Assembly: GCA_026988195.1 (NCBI GenBank)
Contig: JALSLS010000265.1
Location: 1-7,030, forward strand
DNA length: 7,030 nt
Direction of reading: 5' to 3'
From: Methylomonas sp.
GTDB taxonomy: Bacteria > Pseudomonadota > Gammaproteobacteria > Methylococcales > Methylomonadaceae
A program made the position numbers and the translations under genes. How positions within the stretch are numbered: position 1 is the first letter of the stretch; each line of letters begins with the position of its first letter. Under the pieces are notes generated by a model. It searched no databases and was not told where the DNA came from. It worked only from the letters and a program-made list of their open reading frames with translations. Shown here in pieces: positions 1 to 4,999 of the stretch.

Positions 1-636
1 GCAAGTAACTCTTTAACTCTGGAAATGCCATTAAGAGCGCATGAAGCAGAAAATGGTTATATAAGAGTGGATGGAACACCTACAGACTGTGTACATTTGG
101 CTATCACCGGCTTACTGGATAAAGAGCCTGATATGGTCTTTGCGGGGATAAATCATGGCGCTAATTTAGGTGATGATGTGCTGTATTCAGGAACCGTTGC
201 TGCAGCAACAGAGGGGCGTTTTTTAGGGTTGCCTGCTATTGCTATTTCTTTGGCTTCAAATAATCCAAAACATTTTGCAACGGCAGGGAAAGTTGCAGCA
301 ACCTTATTAAAAAAGATTGTTGATAACCCACTGCCTAAAGATACCCTGTTGAATGTTAATGTACCTGATCTTGCTTTATCCGAAATAAAAGGCTATCAAT
401 CAACTCGCTTAGGGCAAAGGCATAAAGCAGAGCCGGTTATAAAATCTGCAGACCCAAGAGGTAGAGAAATTTATTGGGTCGGCCCACCCGGTAAAGAACA
501 GGATGCGGGGCCAGGCACTGATTTTTATGCTATTAAAGCAGGATATGTTTCTATCACTCCCTTACAATTGGATTTAACTCGCTACGATAAAATGGATGAA
601 ATATCACACTGGCTATCGCAAGGGGAGCAGGTGTGA
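1..636 (+). CDS. surE: 5'-nucleotidase SurE, C-terminal 211 residues (start lies before the window)
   Basis: SurE is a cytoplasmic metal-dependent nucleoside 5'-monophosphate phosphatase that also acts on exopolyphosphate in some bacteria. The reading frame is open from base 1 (A-S-N-S-L-T-L-E before the first Met at 25), matching the family's conserved ASNSLTL segment near residue 40, so about 40 N-terminal residues with the paired metal-binding aspartates are missing. The Met at 25 is internal and not the start. Visible family hallmarks are GINHGANLGDDVLYSGTVAAA followed by EGRFLGLPAIAIS, and the late segment GTDFYAIKAGYVSITPL. The Asn-rich GINHGANLG loop belongs to the metal/phosphate site in this family. 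The stop codon TGA (634-636) overlaps the GTG start of pcm, so the two are probably translationally coupled. Linkage of surE to pcm is conserved in gammaproteobacteria. The identification is firm; only the 5' end is unknown. Confidence 0.96.
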   Translation, partial: ASNSLTLEMPLRAHEAENGYIRVDGTPTDCVHLAITGLLDKEPDMVFAGINHGANLGDDVLYSGTVAAATEGRFLGLPAIAISLASNNPKHFATAGKVAATLLKKIVDNPLPKDTLLNVNVPDLALSEIKGYQSTRLGQRHKAEPVIKSADPRGREIYWVGPPGKEQDAGPGTDFYAIKAGYVSITPLQLDLTRYDKMDEISHWLSQGEQV

Positions 637-1292
637 ACAATCGGTTGCAGGGGCGAGGAATGACCTCGGATAGAACCCGTTTACGAATGATTGAACGCCT
701 AAGAAAGCAAGGTATTACGGATGAAAAAGTACTTGAGGTGATGGCAAATACAGCAAGGCATATTTTTATTGATGAAGCCTTAGAAAGTCGCTCGTATGAT
801 GATGTTGCATTACCGATAGGGCATAACCAAACTATATCTCAGCCTTATATTGTGGCTAAAATGACAGAGATTCTGCTGGAAGGTGGACATTTAACAAAAG
901 TTTTAGAAATAGGGACGGGGTGTGGTTATCAAACTGCGGTATTAGCACCTTTAGTGGATAAAGTTTATACGGTTGAAAGAATTGCTCCCTTACTCAAGAA
1001 AGCTAAAAATAATTTGTGGGATTTAAAGCTTAAAAATATAAGTTATCAGCACAGTGATGGGGGCTGGGGGTGGCCTGAACAGGCGCCATTTGATGGTATT
1101 CTTGTTGCTGCTGCACCCGAGAAAGTACCCGAAAGTCTATTACAACAAATGGCGATAGGAGGTGTGATGCTAATACCTGTCGGCAGTAAAAACCAGCAGC
1201 AGTTATATAAAATTACCCGTACCGAAAATGGATACGAAAATGAGGTTCTTGAAGCCGTCAGTTTTGTACCTTTTTTATCAGGAAGAGACTAA
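633..1292 (+). CDS. pcm: Protein-L-isoaspartate O-methyltransferase
   Basis: Pcm uses S-adenosylmethionine to methylate L-isoaspartyl residues in aged proteins, starting their repair; it is cytoplasmic. The 219-residue product shows the family blocks in order: ALPIGHNQTISQPYIVAKMTE (about 59-79), the SAM-binding motif I LEIGTGCGYQTAVLA (91-105), the acidic post-I strand VYTVERI (111-117), and PFDGILVAAAPEKVP (152-166). The chosen start is GTG at 633, overlapping the surE stop and preceded by AGGGGAG about 6 bases upstream. An ATG at 660 would give MTSDRTR, which resembles the annotated N-terminus of some homologues. From memory, many homologues carry a short Gly-Met-Thr-Ser extension like the one read here (QGRGMTS), so 633 is preferred but not proven. 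The stop overlaps the next start by one base (TAATG), indicating a coupled operon. Confidence 0.96.
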   Translation: MNNRLQGRGMTSDRTRLRMIERLRKQGITDEKVLEVMANTARHIFIDEALESRSYDDVALPIGHNQTISQPYIVAKMTEILLEGGHLTKVLEIGTGCGYQTAVLAPLVDKVYTVERIAPLLKKAKNNLWDLKLKNISYQHSDGGWGWPEQAPFDGILVAAAPEKVPESLLQQMAIGGVMLIPVGSKNQQQLYKITRTENGYENEVLEAVSFVPFLSGRD

Positions 1293-1876
1293 TGTTTAAA
1301 AAATTATATGATAAAACTTTAAGTTGGGCTAAGCATAAATATGCTGAAAAATATTTGTGTGCATTAAGCTTTGCCGAGTCTTCTTTTTTTCCCATTCCTC
1401 CTGATGTAATGCTGGCTCCTATGGCTTTGGCTCAACCGAGTAAAGCCTATAGATTGGCATTGTTAACGACTCTATTTTCTGTATTAGGCGGAATGCTAGG
1501 GTATGGAATAGGTTTTTTTATGTTTGACTCTTTTGCTCCTTGGTTACAAGAAACGCACTATTGGCAAAAATACCTATTGGCAGAAAGCTGGTTTAAAGAT
1601 TGGGGGATCTGGGCAATTTTTGTTGCTGGTTTTTCACCTATTCCTTATAAAGTTTTTACTATTGCCGCTGGAGCTTTAAATATGTTCTTTGTACCTTTTG
1701 TTTTGGCTTCTATGGTTGGGCGAGGTGGTCGGTTTTTTCTAGTTGCTCTGTTAATTGCTACTGGGGGTGAAAAACTAGAAAAAAAGTTACGCCAATATAT
1801 GGATATTATTGGTTGGGCTGTTGTTATATTACTTGTTATAGGTATTGTGGTTTATAAATTTTTCTTTCCTGTTTAA
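1292..1876 (+). CDS. yqaA: YqaA-family (DedA/VTT-like) inner-membrane protein
   Basis: This is a 194-residue polytopic membrane protein of the YqaA branch of the DedA/SNARE-associated (VTT) superfamily. Members of the wider family are implicated in lipid flipping and envelope homeostasis; the exact substrate of YqaA is unsettled. Features seen: an amphipathic start rich in Lys and aromatics (1-20), AESSFFPIPPDVMLAPMAL (28-46) with the conserved Glu and Pro-rich re-entrant motif, a hydrophobic Gly-rich segment (57-80), the second half-motif FSPIPYKVFTIAAGALN (114-130), GRGGRFF (143-149), and a C-terminal transmembrane helix (173-191) ending at FFPV. The two Pro-Ile-Pro motifs fit an inverted pair of re-entrant loops. 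It starts at ATG 1292, overlapping the pcm stop by one base, so it is co-transcribed with surE and pcm. Placement next to pcm is common in gammaproteobacteria. No clear terminator follows. Confidence 0.88.
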   Translation: MFKKLYDKTLSWAKHKYAEKYLCALSFAESSFFPIPPDVMLAPMALAQPSKAYRLALLTTLFSVLGGMLGYGIGFFMFDSFAPWLQETHYWQKYLLAESWFKDWGIWAIFVAGFSPIPYKVFTIAAGALNMFFVPFVLASMVGRGGRFFLVALLIATGGEKLEKKLRQYMDIIGWAVVILLVIGIVVYKFFFPV

Positions 1877-2059
1877 ATTCATAGATAAAAAAATTGAAAT
1901 CGAGCAAAAAGAGTGGGCATAAATTTACAACTTTAGGCCGCAACTAGCTTGACAATCACCGGGAAGTGACCCTGTCTTTGATTGTGGCATTATTGAAAAG
2001 AGAAATAGAACTATATTTGTAAACTATGGTCTCAAACTCAACTTTAATCATTTATTTAA
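1877..2059. other. Gene-free stretch after yqaA, with one weak hairpin
   Basis: No coding potential or RNA gene is recognised. An imperfect inverted repeat (GACAATCA near 1951 against TGATTGTG near 1979) could form a stem-loop. It lacks a T tract, so it is not a convincing terminator. A TTGACA hexamer lies at about 1950, but no good -10 box sits 16-18 bases downstream. In many gammaproteobacteria nlpD and rpoS would begin here; neither is present. Confidence 0.4.
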
Positions 2060-2068
2060 CTTTTTTTC

Positions 2069-2164
2069 GTAACTACTCACCCATAACTTATGCTCTTAAG
2101 CTCTCTCCCCACTTGGGGGAATGAGCTAAGAGCAACAGTTACTTTTTATAGGGTGAGTAGTTAC
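2069..2164. mobile_element. MITE-like palindromic element 1 (GTAAC ends, 96 bp)
   Basis: The element has perfect 14-bp terminal inverted repeats: GTAACTACTCACCC at 2069-2082 and its reverse complement at 2151-2164. An inner long hairpin is formed by GCTCTTAAGCTC...CCCC pairing with GGGG...GAGCTAAGAGC around 2092-2133. Both sides carry the 9-bp direct repeat CTTTTTTTC (2060-2068 and 2165-2173), which fits a target-site duplication, although a homopolymer-rich repeat is weaker evidence than a mixed one. No transposase is encoded, so it would move in trans. Its ends resemble those of the neighbouring elements at 2175-2274 and 3508-3609. Confidence 0.75.
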
Positions 2165-2174
2165 CTTTTTTTCT

Positions 2175-2274
2175 GTAACCGTTCACCCCCTCTTTGGAAA
2201 AGAGGGGGTAGGGGAGATTTTATTAGACAAACCTCCCTCAATCCCCCTTTTTCAAAGAGGAGGTGAATGGTTAC
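2175..2274 (+). mobile_element. MITE-like element 2 (GTAACC ends, 100 bp)
   Basis: The terminal inverted repeats are GTAACCGTTCACC at the left and GGTGAATGGTTAC at the right (12 of 13 positions match). Each half folds into a C-run/G-run hairpin, for example CCCCCTCTT with AAGAGGGGG. It is bounded by the exact 8-bp direct repeat TTTTTTCT (2167-2174 and 2275-2282). It has no ORF. The element at 3508-3609 is a second copy in reverse orientation. Its right edge is only 46 bp from the start of the TPR-like gene, so it may supply or disrupt that gene's promoter. Confidence 0.8.
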
Positions 2275-2320
2275 TTTTTTCTAAGTACTTAACCCTTGTT
2301 TTTATTAACCAAAGGAACTT

Positions 2321-2989
2321 ATGTCAATTCATAATTATTTATTAAGTGGGCATCATTTTAAAAAGGCGAAGCAGTTAACCGTTGATGCCAGAAATGAACA
2401 AGCAGGGAACTCTGATCAGCTTTTTATGCAAGCTTACAATAGGTTTTCTTCAATTTCTGAATCGTATTCAGGTTATGCAGATGCACTTTATTACTGGGGG
2501 TTAGCTCTTTTACATCAAGCAAAAACAAAACCTTCTGAAGAGGCAATAAAAATATTTGAAGAAGCCATTACTAAATTTTCTTCTTGTAAGGCAATCTCTC
2601 CTGAACATCTAGGGGCGGCAATAGATGGTGGCGTTGCACTATTAGGGTTGGCGGCGTCTAAAAAAGTCGCTTTAGAGCATGAACTTTACCAAAAAGCAAA
2701 AGAATCATTTGAAGCTGCAGAAAATATTCAGGCAGGTTCTGCTTCTTACAATTTAGCCTGCATTTATGCTTTACAAAATAAAGGTGGTGCATGTTTACAA
2801 GCTTTGGAAAATGCGCGTGAGCATGGTTTAGTTCCGAGTGAGCAGGATATTCGTAATGATGATGATTTACAAAATATAAAGAACCTTCCCTGGTTTGCTG
2901 AGTACTTAAGTTCTTTGGCTGTAGAAAAAGAAGGAAAATCGGATACAACCGAAGTTGAAGAAAAAAAGAAAGAGGAAGAGAGTGAATAG
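2321..2989 (+). CDS. TPR-like repeat protein, soluble, with charged C-terminal tail
   Basis: This is a 222-residue protein with no signal peptide or membrane segment, so probably cytoplasmic. It is mostly amphipathic helices with TPR-like spacing: ADALYYWGLALLHQA (53-67), SEEAIKIFEEAITKF (72-86), ALEHELYQKAKESFEAAENIQ (117-137) and SASYNLACIYALQNKGGACLQALENAREHGL (140-170). The last block, followed by DIRNDDDLQNIKNLPWFAEYL, matches the common ending of TPR proteins (YNLACxYAL...AL..A...G....D..L..L...P.F...L). Residues 201-222 form a Glu/Lys-rich tail that is probably disordered. TPRs usually mediate protein-protein contacts; no partner can be named. The ATG at 2321 is supported by AAAGGAA at 2311-2317. 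It stands alone, flanked by mobile elements, with a 6-bp perfect hairpin (3016-3021 with 3029-3034) shortly after its stop. It is a real gene by composition and motif, but its function is unknown. Confidence 0.8.
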   Translation: MSIHNYLLSGHHFKKAKQLTVDARNEQAGNSDQLFMQAYNRFSSISESYSGYADALYYWGLALLHQAKTKPSEEAIKIFEEAITKFSSCKAISPEHLGAAIDGGVALLGLAASKKVALEHELYQKAKESFEAAENIQAGSASYNLACIYALQNKGGACLQALENAREHGLVPSEQDIRNDDDLQNIKNLPWFAEYLSSLAVEKEGKSDTTEVEEKKKEEESE

Positions 2990-3184
2990 GAAGAAGCTAA
3001 AAACTCCCTAATTCCCCGTAAGCATCAGTTACGGCTAACCCTAGGTAGCTCACGAAATAAAGCTTGATTGTTTTTAGCCTGTTTTTTTACAAAGCATTGT
3101 AAAGCCAGCGCCCTAAAATAATAGCAAAAAAGGTGTCATATATGGTTCCAATGTCATTTTGTATAAAATTGCTCAACGATATGG
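2990..3184. other. Gene-free stretch between the TPR gene and the intron-like fragment
   Basis: No ORF with recognisable content is present, and no reverse-transcriptase remnant could be read. Two short hairpins are visible: CCGTAA/TTACGG (3016-3021 and 3029-3034, 7-nt loop), 27 bases after the TPR stop, and TTTACAA/TTGTAAA (3086-3092 and 3097-3103, loop AGCA). Neither is followed by a T run on the + strand, so intrinsic termination is not supported. The right part may be decayed intron sequence. Confidence 0.35.
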
Positions 3185-3258
3185 GCGCCGTATGAGTTGA
3201 GATGTTCAGGTACGGTTCTGAGAGAGACTGAAGGGGAGGTTCATTTGGACTACTCACC
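3185..3258 (+). ncRNA. Group II intron 3' fragment (domain V plus domain VI), probably a relic
   Basis: Positions 3185-3218 give exactly the 34-nt layout of bacterial group II domain V. A 9-nt 5' strand (GCGCCGTAT, with a CGC triad) is followed by a 5-nt strand, a GAGA tetraloop, a 5-nt strand, a two-base bulge (AG) and the 3' strand GTACGGTTC. The GCCGTAT/GTACGGTTC pairing is the signature of the family. One outer pair (C against U) and the pair closing the tetraloop (U against U) are mismatched, suggesting divergence or decay. Downstream, 3219-3258 fits domain VI, ending in CTACTCACC as expected near an intron 3' end. No intron-encoded reverse transcriptase or 5' domains are seen upstream, so this is a truncated remnant at best. 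Call made by eye; a covariance-model search would settle it. Confidence 0.6.
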
Positions 3259-3259
3259 T

Positions 3260-3502
3260 GGCAGCTGAGGGTGAGATACTAGGCTGTCGAAAAAATCTGT
3301 TTATGAGTTATATTATTCCCCTGATTATTAGCTACAAAATAAAGAGAGCTCATAGGATGTGCTGAGAAACGAAGCGCATCAATAGCTGTCGATGCGCCTC
3401 CTGCATCGACACATCCTATAAAGTTGATTTCCATAAACTAGGAAAGGAAAGTATGTGTAAAGCTGCTGATTTCGACTGCCTAGTGAGATCCCCTTAGCTA
3501 CC
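3260..3502. mobile_element. 243-bp non-coding element with imperfect terminal inverted repeats
   Basis: The left end (3260-3292) and the reverse complement of the right end (3470-3502) match at 24 of 33 positions. A near-perfect inner block reads ACTAGGC, one variable base, then GTCGAAA. Shared outer bases include AGCT and AGGG. The interior is the 160-bp repeat copy A with its 68-bp hairpin. No ORF is present, which fits a MITE or an internally deleted insertion sequence. No convincing target duplication flanks it; the left end abuts the intron-like fragment and the right end was later hit by the 3508-3609 element. The transposase family is not recognised. Confidence 0.55.
3297..3456 (+). 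repeat. 160-bp direct repeat, copy A (contains a 68-bp palindrome)
   Basis: It matches 4586-4745 over 160 bp with no gaps and about 8 differences, in the same orientation. The core (3352-3419) is a palindromic element: ATAGGATGTG at its left end pairs with CACATCCTAT at its right, and GCGCATC (3374-3380) pairs with GATGCGC (3391-3397). This core resembles REP-like hairpins of the TAGGATGTG...CACATCCTA type that are dispersed in gammaproteobacterial genomes (recalled, not searched). The flanks shared by the two copies extend about 55 bp to the left and 37 bp to the right of the palindrome, so the duplicated unit is larger than the hairpin. Confidence 0.9.
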
Positions 3503-3507
3503 CGATT

Positions 3508-3609
3508 GTAACCGTTCACCTCCCCCTTTGAAAAAGGGGGATTGAGGGGGATTTGTCTAATAAAATATCCACTAACCCCTCTTTTCCAAAGAAGGGAACT
3601 GAGGGTTAC
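3508..3609 (-). mobile_element. MITE-like element 3 (GTAACC ends, 102 bp), inverted copy of element 2
   Basis: Read in reverse complement it matches 2175-2274 along its whole length, roughly 85% by eye. It begins GTAACCGTTCACC and ends GGTTAC, the right inverted repeat being partly degenerate. It is bounded by the exact 8-bp direct repeat ACCCGATT (3500-3507 and 3610-3617), a clear target-site duplication. No ORF. GTAA-starting termini and 8-bp duplications are described for the IS66 family, so trans-mobilisation by such a transposase is a reasonable inference. It lies 15 bp beyond the 3' end of the methyltransferase gene. Confidence 0.85.
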
Positions 3610-3624
3610 ACCCGATTAGATTAT

Positions 3625-4425
3625 TTATAGTGACTTAAATGGGGTTAATGTTTTATGCCTTATTGAATATTTGATCTTGTTGAACCAAAGACTCAAATAC
3701 AATCGTTTCATTAATTTTATTTTATCCTTTATTTTAACCTTTGGGATAGGTGAGCCTTTTCTAACATACCAACAATTTCTATTAAGTCGCTGAACTAAAA
3801 CATAACCATTCTTCTTTAATAGTCTGTGCTTAGTTAGATAAAGATGCTTATCTTCCAATAAAATTAGTTTTGGTCTAAATTTTTGAAAATCTATTCCCTT
3901 CAAAACATCTAACTCCGCCCCTTCAACATCAATGGACAGAAAATCCACATTTTCCACACCTTCTTTCTTTAGAATATTTGTTAGAGTTTCCGTTTTAACA
4001 TTGATAGACTTATGTTTTTTATAATTGTGTTCATCAGCATTTTTCTCTAATGAGGCATGACCTGTAATATCCGTACCTTCATTTGACAACGGTATATGCA
4101 ACTTCATATAGCCTTCGTTATCATCACTAACACAAGCACAATTATAGATAGTTGCTTTTGGTCGTAAACGTTTTGTTTTAGCAAACAAATCAGGGTTTGG
4201 CTCAACAAGTATACATTTCCAGTTTAGTTTGTCTTCCAGATGCCATGATTGAGAGCACACACTTATTGGTTCGTTTGCTCCTACTTCAACGCATACGCCA
4301 TTCGTTATATTATCAAAATAGTTACGAATTTGCGCTTTTTCATTCTCCTCAGTCAAATCATGGAGTGAGGTTGATTTTTGTTTTTTCATATTGTTCAAAG
4401 TATTATTAAAATCTAACGCCCGCAT
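3625..4425 (-). CDS. FkbM-family SAM-dependent methyltransferase
   Basis: This is a 266-residue class I methyltransferase of the FkbM family, which usually O-methylates sugars or polyketide-like acceptors; the acceptor here is unknown. Seen motifs: VCVEVGANEP (44-53, SAM-binding motif I, with Asn-Glu-Pro), LNWKCILVEPNPDLF (67-81, the acidic residue that contacts SAM ribose), and VDFLSIDVEGAELDVLKGIDF (160-180, the family signature), then PKLILLEDK and NCWYVRKG near the end of the fold. A Lys/Arg-rich tail of about 45 residues follows, possibly for membrane or acceptor contact. The ATG at 4425 is chosen. The frame is open to a TTG at 4491 and an ATG at 4389 is also possible; none has a strong Shine-Dalgarno, so the start is uncertain. 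No glycan or glycosyltransferase genes are nearby. It stands alone, opposite in strand to its neighbours and framed by 160-bp direct repeats, suggesting acquisition as cargo. Confidence 0.85.
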   Translation of the reverse strand: MRALDFNNTLNNMKKQKSTSLHDLTEENEKAQIRNYFDNITNGVCVEVGANEPISVCSQSWHLEDKLNWKCILVEPNPDLFAKTKRLRPKATIYNCACVSDDNEGYMKLHIPLSNEGTDITGHASLEKNADEHNYKKHKSINVKTETLTNILKKEGVENVDFLSIDVEGAELDVLKGIDFQKFRPKLILLEDKHLYLTKHRLLKKNGYVLVQRLNRNCWYVRKGSPIPKVKIKDKIKLMKRLYLSLWFNKIKYSIRHKTLTPFKSL

Positions 4426-4585
4426 AATTTGACGCCGTTTGTTACTGATGAATAAACAATAACATGTTTGGCTAATGTAAAACCATAGCAAACAAGTGTC
4501 AGGTCTCTTTTATCTTCGACCCTAGGGGGCAAACGCCCCGAAAACGGCGCAGTCTCATAAATATTTTTTTATACCTCAGAAAAGA
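4426..4585. other. Region upstream of the FkbM gene
   Basis: No other gene is supported. A short GC-rich hairpin GGGGC/GCCCC with loop AAAC lies near 4527-4540 and could act as a structure in the methyltransferase leader. No convincing -35/-10 pair was found on the minus strand. A short stretch near 4519 (TTCGACCCTAG) loosely resembles the right terminal repeat of the 3260-3502 element (TTCGACTGCCTAG), but too briefly to call a remnant. Confidence 0.3.
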
Positions 4586-4745
4586 CTGTTTATTAGCCAT
4601 ATTATTCCCCTGATTATTAGCTACAAAATAAAGAGAACTTATAGGATGTGCTGAGGAACGAAGCGCATCAATAGCTGTCGATGCGCCTCCTGCGTCTACA
4701 CATCCTATAAAGTTGATTTCCATAAACTAGGAAAGGAAAGTATGT
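4586..4745 (+). repeat. 160-bp direct repeat, copy B (contains a 68-bp palindrome)
   Basis: Second copy of the repeat at 3297-3456, same orientation and length. The palindromic core spans 4641-4708, and its arms extend a little further than in copy A (AACTTATAGGATGTG against CACATCCTATAAAGTT), so this copy is the more symmetric. Unlike copy A it is not enclosed by the 33-bp terminal inverted repeats. A reading frame crossing it on the minus strand is repeat sequence and not a gene. Confidence 0.9.
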
Positions 4746-4778
4746 ATACCCATTGACTCAAGAACATCACTCAAAAGG

Positions 4779-4794
4779 GGTCATCATATTGACC
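4779..4794. promoter_or_regulatory. Candidate operator, GGTCA-N6-TGACC
   Basis: A perfect 5-bp inverted repeat with a 6-bp spacer (GGTCATCATATTGACC) lies about 205 bp before the dehydrogenase start. Its shape fits a dimeric regulator site, but it is far from the -10 box and no regulator gene is in view. A second perfect palindrome, ACACATGTGT, lies at 4845-4854. Both could arise by chance. Confidence 0.25.
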
Positions 4795-4926
4795 AGTTTA
4801 AGCTCTTTTGGGGGGTGACGATCTAGAAACGACTGAAATTTTATACACATGTGTTAAATCAAGGTGCTCAAGGTGTTGGGGGATGCCGGATGATTTAGGC
4901 CTTTAAGCTTAACTCTGAAATTTTCA

Positions 4927-4956
4927 TTACAAATAAGAAAATTATCACTATATAAT
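4927..4956 (+). promoter_or_regulatory. Promoter of the formaldehyde detoxification operon
   Basis: A perfect -10 hexamer TATAAT at 4951-4956 sits in very AT-rich DNA. The best -35 is TTACAA at 4927-4932 with an 18-bp spacer, a poor match that could imply activator dependence. The leader to the ATG is about 40 bases. A strong Shine-Dalgarno, AGGAGA at 4988-4993, precedes the start by six bases. Confidence 0.6.
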
Positions 4957-4999
4957 ACCTATTATTAATCTTATTTAGAATATCAACAGGAGAAAATCC

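Noticed and set aside
2185..2260. C-run/G-run hairpins as rho-independent terminators
   Set aside because: They are internal symmetric parts of a transposable element, recur in the inverted copy at 3508-3609, and lack a placed T tract.
2069..2274. CRISPR-like array
   Set aside because: Repeated GTAAC ends are inverted termini of two separate elements with unlike interiors, not regularly spaced direct repeats.
2658..2948. 96-residue reading frame on the minus strand
   Set aside because: It lies fully inside the TPR-like gene on the other strand and has no family features.
3253..3275. Hairpin CTCACC...GGTGAG spanning the intron 3' end and the next element
   Set aside because: It crosses the inferred boundary of two elements and is short; probably coincidence of their end sequences.
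4499..4723. 74-residue reading frame on the minus strand
   Set aside because: It runs through the 160-bp direct repeat and its palindrome, has no recognisable domain, and is explained as repeat DNA.
4903..4912. Palindrome TTAAGCTTAA upstream of the dehydrogenase
   Set aside because: Low-complexity AT-rich self-complementary sequence expected often by chance in this DNA.
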